Part shown: positions 11,030-21,812 of the stretch, one piece after another
How the letters are laid out: each line of letters starts with the position of its first letter
How positions within the stretch are numbered: the first letter of the stretch is position 1
DNA from: Adiantum capillus-veneris
Lineage: Eukaryota > Streptophyta > Polypodiopsida > Polypodiales > Pteridaceae
Assembly (NCBI GenBank): GCA_014529385.2
Contig: CM043971.1
Coordinates: 92,561,340 to 92,625,339 of the forward strand
Length of the DNA: 64,000 bases
Direction: 5' to 3'
The notes under the pieces: model-generated
Seen by the model: the letters and a program-made list of their open reading frames with translations, nothing else
Databases searched by the model: none
Told to the model about the DNA's origin: nothing
Translations under genes and position numbers: made by a program

Positions 11030-12066
11030 TTCTTTCTTTCTACTTACCGTGCTGCGTCGCGCCGATGACCCATGAGTTTGCACATTTGCTTGACCATCCA
11101 CTTGTGACTCCATCCTATCCCATACTTCATCTCTAGTGATTTGAGAACATATTTCTTGTCATCCTCATGCTGATCACTACAGTGCAAAATAAAGCCGATT
11201 AGTGATTCAACTAACAAACTAAAATCTATATTTTTTATGTTAATTAATACTTACTCCCATGGTATATGAACCTGCTTTAGATAAGACGAGCAGAGGTCTC
11301 CCATCCGACGTTTGAGGGTGATGTCGGCTCCGAGCTGGAGCATAGCCCCGCCAGGCAAGATGTCGCATGTGACACCCAAGCTGCCAATGCACGTGCGCAT
11401 TGGTGGAGGTGGAGGCACTGATGGGGGAGCGGAGCTGGCGGCTGAGGTGGTGTCTCACGAGTCGATCGGCCTGGTGGCGTGCTACTTTGCTGGTGATGCC
11501 TACATGCAATATAAACATACGGCAGATTAGATGAGAGTTCTTAAAAACTACTTGATATTTAATCCATAATCACCATCATAGATACACCTCCGAGACTGAC
11601 AGCCACTAGCCTATGAATAAGGTTTTAACTGAGTACTAGGAGGTACATTAGGAGTAAGCCGCTGACTCTCATGATGTGATGTACCTGGAATAGGAGTCCT
11701 AAGCAAACAAAGACATCAAGGGAATACATATATTAAGATTTCTATATTAAAAAAAGAATGACATTACTACTTTATCAATCGAGAAGATTACCGATGTGCT
11801 ATGGTCTAATCTACATGAGAGGAAGTCTCCACTCCTGCGTGTGGCTGGGAGGATGTACCCTCTCCAGGACGTACGGGCCAACTGAATCGCCCAAGAAACT
11901 CGATGGAGCTGTCTAAACTGGCGTCATCCATCTCCATATAATCTGACATAGCCTCCGTCAAATCCTCTCTTGATAGTCCAGTGGTACGTAGCAAAGTCTT
12001 GATGAACGTCAACTTCACTCTATGAGCCTGGTCACTCAATGTATCTGTATATTTAAAACAAACCAC
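11030..12066 (-). pseudogene. Second CACTA accessory-gene relic
   Basis: Minus-strand exon-like segments are 12066-11806 (an 86-residue acidic frame containing TEAMSDYMEMDDASLDSS), 11520-11270 (Pro-rich, then MRTCIGSLGVTCD and ITLKRRMGDLCSSYLKQVH, donor GTAAGT) and about 11180-11048 (KKYVLKSLEMKYGIGWSHKW, then MVKQMCKLMGHRRDAAR, donor GTAAGT). They could represent the N-terminal and middle exons of the gene type whose 3' exons lie at 4483-5246. An in-frame stop interrupts the 11.5-kb segment. No named domain is recognised, so function is inferred from direction, exon style and residence in the same transposon. Confidence 0.4.
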
Positions 12067-12794
12067 ATGTCAAACTAACACAAACATCGTATCTGCATGT
12101 ACATCAATGTAAGTAAAAATATTAATAGATCAAGAATCTATAGATGAGGTTGAAGCAGCCATGAATGGAGTGGACTACAACAAAATAGATCAAACAAAAA
12201 TGCTACAAATGCTTCAAAAGGTTATGAATCAAATGCAAGATCAGGTAGCAAAACTAAAAGAGAAACACGCTCAGTAACAAATTCAATGCAAGAGTAAGCT
12301 ACATGAGAGATTTGATGGTTTGTGGTCGAATGCAGCACGAGCTTATAACCATATGGTAGATGTGGACAAAATGAAGCAGACCTGGATGTATTTCTAGAAA
12401 GGACTCAACCTGAGCTATGTGTTGTTGTTGGCAGCGCTTCCGCTTTCACTTTCGCTGCCTAGGTTCTTCTCCTAAGCCGACGATCCCCTGCTGATTGCTT
12501 CCGTCACGAAAAACTCCCTCAAAATTGAGATAGCTCACCCTTGGTGGCTGTGTTTTCTACAAACGGCAGCGTTTTCACCTCTTAGGTTGCGTTTTCTGTG
12601 CTATGGAGCCAGATCAGCCATCGCTACTCCCTTCTCTCTCACCCCTGAAGGGATTACCCCAGCCCCATCGCTACTCCCTTCTCTCTCACCCCTGCTCAAG
12701 GGGTTGATAAAGCACTTGCAGCATCGTTTTCAGCATTAGACACAGTACCAGATCAACCCCTTGAAGCATTGCAGAGAACCCCCATTTTCAGCCA
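12067..12794. other. Spacer with a short direct repeat
   Basis: No gene is recognisable. The phrase CCATCGCTACTCCCTTCTC recurs twice around 12617-12690, each time followed by TCTCACCCCTG. Phrases such as GCGTTTTC and CAGATCAGCC link the stretch to the repeat family at 8.9-10.3 kb. Confidence 0.5.
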
Positions 12795-13225
12795 TAAAAA
12801 TGCAGCAAAACAGTCATTTTCAGCCACCCGAAACAGCCCAAAGATTTACAGAATTTCAGCAGTTAGAAGACCACAGATTTCAGCCTTATAGTCATCATCG
12901 TCATCACCATCGTCGTCATTAGCAGGTCCCAGGTTGCATCAGTCCATTGCATATGCATTGTACCACTTTGTTCAATCAAAAAGTAGACCACTCTCGCCGA
13001 CGAGAGTGGGGCCTTCGGAGGAGAGTTTTACAACGTCTTTGATGTCGTATCTCTCTTATCTCTATCTCTCAGTCTCATTCACTTGCACGCAGTGTCCATT
13101 CACTTTGTTTGTGATCATAGAATTTTCTTATTAATAACGGAAGACTCTACCTTCCATAAAAACAAAAGGAATCTTGACCACAGTTCGGAGCACTCATCTT
13201 GAGCAAAGTGCACACAATCATTCCA
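12795..13225 (+). repeat. Right arm of the long inverted repeat
   Basis: Inverted partner of 9437-9860, with the same CCACTCTCG/CGAGAGTGG hairpin near 12985-13006. The outer flanks of the two arms do not obviously match, so I cannot define element ends or a target duplication. Confidence 0.7.
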
Positions 13226-13229
13226 TTGC

Positions 13230-13930
13230 ACCTAACAGGAACTTTATGTCCGAGATGTCTCTTGAAATGCAGTGACTGCAGGATATGCCCAACGTGGGCA
13301 GGGCCAAGGAGCTCTGGTTGTTTTTCACTGGATGAAGCGAGGATATCTCTCTAGACGCAGTCACATATGAGCAACAACAGTCAGAGGCCATCGAGTAGAT
13401 CGACTCGAGCTTTTAGGACAAGTGGCTAGGTCCTCTCCCTCAATGTCTCACCTACAACTGCCAACTTATGATAGCCTACGCTCCTGCTCTCTTCCAGATG
13501 CAATCACATATGCTCTAGAATGTTTTCAGCTGATGCAGACAGAGGGCATCTCTCGAAATGCAATGTTATCTCAAGGAGTGCATTGATTGCAGGAGTGTCA
13601 GGTCAGGAAGGGAGGGATTTGTTTTCAACAAATGCAGAGAGAGGGCATCTATCTTCAATAACAGATCTTGATTTCAACTCGTCGGATAGATCTTTGAGGT
13701 CTCTTGGGATAGTTTCCTACGACGTTAAAATCCTCTTCTTCTTTTTCTTCTTCTCTAAATGCAATCAAGTACACTTGCACCTTGAAGGCATATGGTATTG
13801 CACAAGATGCTGATATGGAGAAAAGAACTCATTTTGATATTGTTAGTCAGTGGTTGTGCTTGGCACTACCTTGGTCGACATGTATGCCTAATGTGGCGCA
13901 GTCCATAGATCACAAAAAGTATACTTAAAG
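13230..13930 (+). pseudogene. PPR gene relics, plus-strand arm
   Basis: Scattered frames show PLS-type pentatricopeptide repeat pieces: AGYAQRGQGQGALVVF with KRED/ISLDAVTY (13270-13370), CFQLMQTEGISRNAM and CFQQMQREGI (13520-13640), then LKAYGIAQDADMEKRTHFDIV and TTLVDMYA (13775-13890). PPR proteins bind organellar RNA for editing or splicing. Frame changes and stops occur every 50-100 bp, so no protein is possible. The block is mirrored by 14500-15430 on the opposite strand. The phrasing resembles the large PPR families of ferns. Confidence 0.75.
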
Positions 13931-13952
13931 TAAGAGGTCAAGACAAGGGTTC

Positions 13953-14209
13953 AAGAGACTTCGCCTACAGGCTCATTCTACTCGTTTCGCCCACTAAGAG
14001 TTGGGAAGGCTTGCTGGGGTGGGTTGATGGACGGCACATGGGCTTGCAGTGGAGGCAACGTGGATTGTGGACTGAGGTCAAGAGCCTTCGCCTACAGGCT
14101 CGTTCTACTGGTTTCGCCCACCACAAAGAGAAGGGAAGGCTCGTTGGGGTGGGTTGACGGAAGGCACGTGGGCTTGCAGTGGAGGCAGGGTGGATTGTGG
14201 GCTGAGGCT
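13953..14209 (+). repeat. Tandem duplication, two copies of about 127 bp
   Basis: The two units start with AAGAG(A/C)CTTCGCC, at 13953 and 14080, and match over nearly their whole length (about 88% by eye), including CTACAGGCTC and GGGCTTGCAGTGGAGGCA. The duplication lies at the centre of the PPR palindrome. Long open frames across it have no family resemblance. Confidence 0.85.
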
Positions 14210-14499
14210 GATGCGGAGGACCGCCTTGGGTGGGGGCACCTGGCTGCAGAATCCTCTTCGACTACCCTGGCTCTTCATTTTTTGACAGCAGGAGTTGGCT
14301 TGCGCTCCTTTCTCCTTCGGAGATCAACGTGTAAGCCTCAGTTCTTGGCATTCTGTTGGGTTTGGGAGGGGGTGTGGCTCCAGTGGCAGGGGAGCCCCAT
14401 TCGAGTGGCACTCTCAGATCCATGTTGTGGTTTGAAGATGGGATTGGCTCCTTAGCATCCAAGAGGTTCTTCTAGCAGCTCAGATCAAGAGGGTTTGTG

Positions 14500-15430
14500 C
14501 GTGGCAGCCGTGCATTTCAAATCAGTGCATTTTGAAAGAAAACATCCTGGACAGGAAGCTCATCAAGAACTTTTTCTGCTTTATGAAGTGCACCACATTT
14601 GGCATACATGTCGACCAAGGCAGTGCCAAGCACAACTTTTTCTTTCAACAACCACTCACTAACAATATCATCATAACTTATTTTTCCCATATCAACATCT
14701 TGTGTACTACCACATGCCCTCAAGGTGCCACTATACATGATTGCATTTGGAGAGATGTAGTCTCTCTGCATTTGCTTAAAAAAGCTCTCTCTCTCTCTCT
14801 TTTCCTGACCAAACCTTGTAGCAATCAATGCACTGCTTGAAATAACATTACATCTAGAGAGAGACCCTCACTTCGCATTAGCTGAAAATAGGCTAGAGCA
14901 GATGTGATTGCGTCTAGAGAGACACCCTCACTTCATCCACTAAAAAACAACCAGAGCTCCTTGGCCCTACCCAAGTTGGGCATATCCCCCAATCAGTGCA
15001 TCTCAAGAGACGACATTTCAGACAGAAAGCTCCTCAAGCACTTAGTGTGCTTCATGAAGTGCACTACATATGTCATACATGTCGACCAAGGCAGTGGCAA
15101 GCACGACGTCCCATTCCATTGAAAACAGCCTAGAGCTCCTGAGCCCTGTCCAAGTTAGGCATATCCCGCAATCAAGCGACAGGAAGCTCTTAAAGTACTT
15201 TTCGTGATCGATGGAGTGCACCACATTACGCATACATATCGATCAAGGTAGTTCCAAGCACAACACTTGACTAACAATATCAAGTGAATTCTTTTGTCCA
15301 TATCAGCATCTTGTGCAATACCATATGCCTTCAAGGTCGACTTTGTAGATGAGCTCGCCGATGAGTTTTGACTCTTTGTCAGCCAAATGAGAGGCTGCAG
15401 GCTCTCACTGACTCCCCCAACAGGAACCAA
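14500..15430 (-). pseudogene. PPR gene relics, minus-strand arm
   Basis: The frame at 14828-14517 reads as nearly three PPR motifs: FFKQMQRDYISPNAIMYSG, LRACGSTQDVDMGK and ALVDMYAKCGALHKAEKV followed by LDELPVQDV. Further copies lie at 15122-14930 (ALVDMYDICSALHEA, then GYAQ-like pieces) and 15400-15200 (LKAYGIAQDADMDKR). The consensus, with L/S-type motifs, is that of PLS-class PPR proteins. Breaks between motifs and missing ends make it a relic. It is largely an inverted copy of 13230-13930; for example 13777-13915 and 15202-15345 match at close to 90% by eye. Confidence 0.8.
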
Positions 15431-15499
15431 CGCCTAATTCTCATGGATTGCCACCATGTCCTTCATGATGGTTGGACTTTCGCCCAACAACACGTACTG

Positions 15500-15502
<3 letters not shown>

Positions 15503-15588
<86 letters not shown>
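15503..15588. repeat. (CT)n(CA)n compound microsatellite
   Basis: About 41 bp of CT repeat passes directly into about 45 bp of CA repeat. Open frames reading as poly-SL or poly-TH are artefacts of the repeat. Confidence 0.95.
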
Positions 15589-15589
<1 letters not shown>

Positions 15590-15896
15590 CACAAGTACAC
15601 ACACATACACAAGCACTGTGCTATCACATGAGAGGCTTCCAAATGAGAGGCTGTAGCGCAGTTGCCCAGGGTAGCCATGGCACTAGCAAATGAGGAGGTG
15701 ATGAAAGGCAAGAAACACTCGCGCAGCTCATGCAAAGAAAACACATCATCTAGCTCTTCTATCTTCACCCCTTCTCCTTCAAATCTCACTACTAGACTTG
15801 ATGGTGGTGAAGATGATGATGGATCTTACATGCCCTTGCGTTGTTGACGTTGTCGCTCGAGGCCTGCAACTCCATCTTCGACTGGTGCTTCTCGTT

Positions 15897-16386
15897 TCAC
15901 TCTCTTCTTCTCTTTGTCTCCACCTCTATCTCTAGCATTGGAGCCACGACATTGACGGAAAAGTTGAGCAATGCGCGCACCCCATGCATCTTCAATGCCG
16001 CTCGATTATATGCCAAAGCTGCCTCCTCAGCCGTGTCAAAGGTCCCTAGACAAACACGGGCCCCTTGCCTTGCAGACTCTCGGATCTCGGCTGCATATTT
16101 GCCCCACGGCCAATGCCGTACTCCTCGGTAATGCTTCTTGTTGGAGCTCTTGGCAAGCTCTGCGGGTGTTAATGATGAGCTTGAAGGGGCAGAGCACAAT
16201 GTAGAGGCAGCACCATTTTTTATGCCTTTCTTTGGAGGAGTTGTATTTTGCGGTGTTGATGATCTGGGTGCAAGGTGACTCTCCGTCAATGCATCTTCGC
16301 ATTTTGGGGTGCGCGGAACCCAGCCTGTCTTGTTCAAAACTTCTTTAAGAATGCCATACACCATCATGTCATCTGAGTCATATGCC
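15897..16386 (-). CDS. AP2/ERF-domain transcription factor (ERF family)
   Basis: From an ATG at 16367 the frame encodes 156 residues. Residues about 79-136 form a complete AP2/ERF domain: [40 protein letters not shown] and [17 protein letters not shown]. Ala in AAEIR and Asp in [10 protein letters not shown] follow the ERF rather than the DREB pattern. The conserved Arg and Trp residues that contact the GCC box are mostly kept; one usual Arg is His (RHW) and the usual Trp of ARVWLG is Cys. Upstream of the ATG the frame continues as AYDSDD after CAG, a possible splice acceptor, matching the SDDM(V/M)VYGxLK motif of group IX ERFs; a 5' exon may exist. The protein would be a nuclear DNA-binding regulator. 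The C-terminus is short. It lies inside the CACTA element, so expression is uncertain. Confidence 0.8.
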
Positions 16387-16512
16387 TGGATCGATTATAT
16401 CTGTTTTGATGGATGAGGTACCTTGCTAACTTAACCTAATTTATCACAAGAAGGTTTTGACATTTTCTTATGTAGGAAAATGGGCTCTTTCTCATTGTTT
16501 GCATGTACTATT

Positions 16513-16661
16513 TAACATCACGAGCTTCCACTCCAGAGGCACCACATACCTAGCTAGTGCGCTTGGGGACCACCGGCGTGCCCACTAGGCCGGCGATCCC
16601 TTGCCCCCAACCGCACCTAACTAGGTATGTGGCGTCCTTGCTAATAGAAGCTCATGATGTT
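16513..16661. repeat. MITE-like hairpin, about 149 bp
   Basis: Two arms of about 48 bp (AACATCACGAGCTTC... and ...GAAGCTCATGATGTT) are imperfect inverted complements separated by a GC-rich centre that itself pairs (CTTGGGG with CCCCCAA, CGGCG/CACCGGCG). It lies just upstream of the NT-C2 exon, in what was probably its intron. The form suggests a small foldback MITE. Confidence 0.65.
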
Positions 16662-16743
16662 ATGGTAGGTCACAATGTGAGAATTCTTAGGAATTTTTCC
16701 AAAAGCTCTTGTATATGGAAATAATTTTTTTTGTGTTTGTCAG

Positions 16744-17620
16744 AATGAGGAAAAAGCAATGCTTTCTTCAACGATATTTGAATGCTTGGACTTTGGAGAG
16801 GAGATTTTCACTATAGGAAGCTGGGAACATAAAGATTTGGTGAGTAGGGATGGTAACATGAAGTTCTCTACGTCTGTATTTTTTGCCTCTATTGATCAGA
16901 GGAGCGAAAGAGCAGCTGGCAAGAGTGCGTGCACGGCCCTTGTTGCAGTGATCGCTGATTGGCTACACAAGAACCCAAATTGTATGCCCATCAAGGGCGA
17001 ATATGACACCCTCATCCGAGAAGGATCTGCAGAGTGGCGGAAGCTATTTGATGTTGAGGCCTATAGAAGCAAGCTTGTGGATGGCCACTTTGACCTTGCG
17101 ACTGTCATAAATGCAAGAATACGACCACTAGCAGTGGATCATGAGTGTTCCTTCATTGGCTTTTTCCAACCTGAGGGGCTAGATGACACCTACAACAATT
17201 TCTTGCAAGGCGCGAAGTCTTTTGAAGAGATTTGGGCACCAATAGATCAACAAAGTGTAGGCTTGCAGCCCAATGGGCGATTTCAGCTCTACATTTTGAG
17301 CTGGAATGATCATTTTTTCCTATTGAAGTTATGCAAAGAAGCTTACTACATTAAATTGACACACTGGGGGAGAGGCTTTATGAGGGATGTAATTAGTCAT
17401 ACGTTCTTCACTTTGATAGCAAGACGAGCCTCTACCATGTGCCAAAAACGAAGGCTTCAAAGGAGCCTGTTAAAGATAAGAAGGAGGTCTTCCCTACCAA
17501 AACAGAGGAAAACCAATCGTCTCAAGCTCAAGATATGGGTGTATCCTTCCACCACAGCAACACCTTCAGATTAGTTGTTGCCAAGCTTCACGCAGGTGTA
17601 TACACATACACTGCTTGAAG
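16744..17620 (+). pseudogene. Plant NT-type C2 (EEIG1/EHBP1-like) protein, broken last exon
   Basis: After an acceptor-like TTTGTCAG (ending 16743) the frame NEEKAMLSSTIFECLDFGEE opens. It contains ERAAGKSACTALVAVIADWL, EYDTLIREGSAEWRKLF, GHFDLATVINARIRPLAVD, SFIGFFQPEGLDDTYNNF and LYILSWNDHFFLLKL. These blocks match the C-terminal region of a plant family annotated as EEIG1/EHBP1 N-terminal (NT-C2) domain proteins, whose role is poorly known. After YYIK at about 17354 a frameshift occurs. The expected continuation (DTLGERLYEGCN) is found in another frame, interrupted by a TAG where the family has Gln, then proceeds to a stop near 17620. The N-terminal C2 domain is absent. It is a captured or displaced gene fragment. 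Confidence 0.8.
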
Positions 17621-17768
17621 CTAGCTTTTGCCCCTTTATATATTGCGCTCTGCTGAATCTTTTGTATGTATCAATGCGCACTCTTACTTATATGCTGGTG
17701 AAGCTGTGTGATGATAGAGGTTTGATTTTGAGTTGTCATTGCATATGAGAGCTGTCGAGAAATTTGCG

Positions 17769-19772
17769 GTCTTGCCAGGAAAGCACCGGGCTTATGGCTG
17801 TGAGAGTTTGTGAGAGAACTCAACAAAAACTATCTGAAGGAGTTAAACCATAGATGCCATGAAGACTAGGGTTTGGAAAGAAGTGCAATCAAAGAAGACT
17901 CACTCTTTCTCTCTTGCACTCACACACACAAAGAAAGAACGCAAAAGAGAATGTCAAAACAATACGAAGATGAAAACATCAAGGCTATGGTCATATCGTA
18001 TCATGGGTAATATGAAAGGGTTAATGGATGAGTTAATGGCATTCAATCTTGGCTGACCAAATAGGCTACCAATTGTTCTTTGGAATTGTAGTTTTGTGCT
18101 TACCATAATATATATATTTTGTCTAGTGATTGGGATTAATTGTGTGTACAAATCCTCTTGGTTCATAGCAAGATAACTACGCTTACATCAAAAGAAAAAT
18201 TATAGTCTATGAGAGGTAGTATGATGGGATCCGGTGATAGAAGTATTTCACTGAGTCTTTCAGGGCCGAAGAGAAACACTATACGTTGTTGAAAGTGTAT
18301 TTTACGGCTAATCCATACGTTAATTCTAATAGATCGTACAGAGTGAAAGCGATAGAAATGACCATCATGTGGGTTATTCATCTAGGATAGTATGTGAGAA
18401 ATGTAGATATGAGAGAAGTGAAGAGATGAGAAGTTTCCCTCCCAAGCCCTATTCTTGCCTGTAGGCAATAAGGATACTGCGGGGAGAGATGTACCTGTAG
18501 CAAGAGAACCTAGAGAGGATGAATTACTAAGAATGAGAGAGATAGGTTTGGTTAAGGAGATGAGATTAGATACATATATATATATATATATATATATGTT
18601 GGATTAGAGATGAAAATGAAAACAACAAGAAATCAAGAAAACATCAATGTAGAACACATCTTACTTGAAACCCTTCGGCACCATTATTGATGGGAGAGAG
18701 AAGAAGAGTGGATAATTCCACTTTGATTGATACACCAAGTACAAGACCTTCTTTGATTAGAGTTGATCTTCTAAGGTTAGCTTGTTGCAAGAATGGCTAG
18801 ATTCCTTCTAGGAGAAAGTGTAGGCTTGGGCTTATGTTAATGGCTAAGTACAATTAGGCATTACTACTCACTCCCTCGAGAATTCCTCTCATCAATGGCT
18901 TGAATGCTTGAGTTACTTCCAAGGAAGAATAGGTCCCCTTTTATAGGTGAAGGGAACCCCCAAGGGTTTACACAAGAAGAGAGGAGCCAGTGTGAACAGG
19001 AATTGGAAAAGTTGGAAATGAGCTACCCCTGCATGATGTGGGCAGATTGGGGTCCAGTATTTTGATCATATCTCCTCAACCGTGGCTCCAAATAAAAAAG
19101 TAAAAATATGGGAAAAAACTTCAGCTCATTAGCTACGATTTTCATTTTAAAATTGTTTTCCAATTCGGATTGGAACCTTGTGTAAAAAATTCATCAAAAT
19201 AGGGTCCATTTATGGCAGCAAAAGTCTTCATGTGGTCTCCTTAGCCTAGACTTTCATTTAATTCCAAAGGACACCTCATGCCATATGAAAGCATGACATT
19301 GCTCCTTGACAAAGTTTTGTAATCATGCTTGCAATAATGCATTAAAATAAGTGTATCTTTGAAATCATGCCACCTAGTGTCCCACTAGGATTTGATTCTC
19401 TCCTAGTAGCTATTTAAAAAGAAATATAAGAAAAGTATAAAAAATACATAGAATATATATATATATTGGAGTTTACCCCAGATATAGGATCTAGCTAGGG
19501 TGTGAGATGATAATGAAATAGTAGAAATAAAGAATCAATTCTTTTTGCCCCAAGTTAAAGAGGCGGAGCTATTGATGCTTTTCCCATAGTATTTTCTGAT
19601 GGTAAAGTAAGGATATGTTACCCTTGAGAAAAATAATATGATGAGATAGAAGTCTTATTATTATACTTAAATATGCATATGTACACTATAGGAAATATAA
19701 TTATGTATCTAAAAAAATACAAGATAGATCTTGTAGCATGCGTTCCCACTATGTACGTGTCACAACACGACA
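17769..19772 (-). repeat. 3' LTR of nested gypsy element A
   Basis: 2004 bp matching 24194-26190 at about 98-99% by eye. On the minus strand it begins TGTCGTG, immediately after a purine-rich tract (AGAGGTGGTGGA, plus-strand 19773-19784). The far end is near TGCC/GGCA at about 17773. I find no convincing 5-bp target duplication (GCACG lies at the right edge; no match at the left). Confidence 0.85.
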
Positions 19773-21803
19773 TCCACCACCTCTAAACCTGCACATCCTC
19801 CGGTATGTGCCACATTGTCTCTTTGTAAGATTAGACCTCTTGCACATCTTCCTTGTCTTCTTCTTCACTAGATGATTCCAGAGCTTCATGTTCACTTTGA
19901 TCTTCACCTGTCTTTTCTCTTCTTCCTCATTTATATCTTCTAGATCATTGTCTCCTCTTCTCTTAAACATTTTAATCCTTTTTCCTGCAATGGGAATCTT
20001 TACTTCTGTACCATCTAGTTCAGACAAGCTGTAAGTAGCATTTTCATGCACATGATTTACAACATACAGTCCAAACCATCTTTTTGAGAACTTACGCATG
20101 ACTGTGTGCTGGTTATCAAGGCTACTATCATACACTAAAACCCAGTCACCTTTGTCAATTGCTTTGCTCTTGAGTCGATGTCGCTTATCAAAATAGTCCT
20201 TGTTTTTCAACCTTGCATTTTTGAGTCGTTCTTTTGCAGCTTCAATGTCTCCAGGTCTTCTCTCTAGCTGCCTTATACGCAGTGAATTAGTCATGCAGAC
20301 ATTGTTACCTTTGACATGAGAGATAGAATAGAATTTTGTGCCTACATCATCTCCCTCATCAATCATTTGTGACTCATCTTCATACCTTGCCCTTGATAGC
20401 ATATCTGCCACTGTATTGTCTTTACCTGCAATGTGCTTAAATTCGGAATTTAAGGACTTTATGTAGGCAATCCACCGCAACATAGCAATGTCTGGTGTTG
20501 AGCAGCTTGTAATCATCCCAAGAAGTGGTAGACAATCTGTTTCTACAACCACACATGCACCAATTAGGTACTCTTTTCCACTTTTCAAGGCTGTAACCAT
20601 ACCCCATAACTCTCTCTTTATCTGTGGATAGTTTCTTTGGCGAGCACTTAGTACCTTTGCTCCAAATCTTACCACATACCTGTGTCCTTCTTTGTCATCT
20701 TGCCCTATTGCCCATCCAATCCCTGTAGGACTGGTATCTACTGTCACAATCACTGGCCTTTGACACTCATAGTCTACCTTTCTCAAAGTCGTTGCTGACT
20801 GGAGTAACTCCTTTATCTTTTTCATGGATTTTACATGTGCTTCTGTCCATTTAAACTTTTGATTCTTTCTAAGCAGCTGATAAAGAGGATCAGCTACATG
20901 TGCATAATGTGGAATCCAAATAACATAGAAGACACATGCTCCCAGAAACCTTCTAACCTCAGTGATGCTAGTGCATGTTTCTTTCATTCTTTGGATGGCA
21001 TCTACCTTTGATGGACAAGGTTTCCTACCATATGGCCCACACATGTGCCCCACAATGAGCACTTCTTTGACATCAAACATAGACTTTTTCCCTGACAATG
21101 TAAGATTCACTTCTTCCAACCTAGACAAAATTTTATCACAATCATTTATGTGATTTACCACAAACCTGCGACATCCCTTGAGATCCAAAGCTTCATCTTT
21201 GTCACTTTCTTCACATCCTTTGATAGGAAAATCATCAATGAAAGGCATTGTGATTTGAGGAATAAAGTCACGTAAGACCTTATTCATCCCATTCATCATA
21301 TGTGCAACCGATTTGGTTGCTCCCTGTGGCAAGGTACACATCCTTACCAAACCCAAAGGTGTCCTCATGGTTGTCAAGTCTCTGCTTTCGATTGCAAGGT
21401 GAAATTGATCATACCCTGAGTAGAGATCCCCCATTGAGTAGATTGCCCTCCCTGCAAACGCCTCTGCAAATTCATCCACAATTGGACCTGTACCTACATT
21501 TCTAATTGTCACCTTGTTCACTGGTTGCATATCTTGGATGAAGCATAGAGAACCATTCTTCTTTGGAACTGTGAACCACCTGTTTGAGTATGGAGCACAA
21601 GAAGGCTCCAAGATTCCCATTTTGATTTTCTCATTCAGTAGCTCTACTAACTTTGGCAAATGAGCCTTTGGAACCGGAATAGGCCGCAGATTCCAAGGCA
21701 CATGAGGTATTGTGAAAATTACCATAGGAGCTACAATATAAGGATCAACACATCCTATCTCATGTGGCTCAAATGAAAAAGCCTTACCATGCTTTGAAAG
21801 CAT
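19749..21803 (-). pseudogene. Gypsy A pol: reverse transcriptase-RNase H with integrase core deleted
   Basis: The 684-residue frame contains the RT finger/palm (PYSNRWFTVPKKNG at 71-84, SMGDLYSGYDQF at 123-134, LPQGATKSVAHMM at 158-170, FIDDF at 188-192, the variant of YxDD), the thumb/connection (RRFLGAC at 284-290) and RNase H (TVDTSPTGIGWAIG at 354-367, ETDCLPLLGM at 421-430, HIAGKDNTVADMLSRA at 457-472). It then passes within about 35 residues into the integrase C-terminal region (RIRQLERRPGDIEAAKERL at 509-527, GDWVLVYDS at 552-560, RWFGLYVV). The zinc-binding and DDE core of integrase, normally about 300 residues, is absent. Upstream, a single TGA at about 21810 (probably a former Trp codon) separates it from 21813-22325 in the same frame. 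Confidence 0.85.
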
Positions 21804-21812
21804 TTCTTTGAA

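Noticed and set aside
14024-14455. 143-residue plus-strand frame
   Set aside because: It crosses the 127-bp tandem duplication and shows only repeat-derived similarity to itself.
17859-18381. Pairs of small open frames duplicated at 17859-18381 and 24281-24803
   Set aside because: They lie within the two LTRs of gypsy A and are identical because the LTRs are copies; there is no family similarity.
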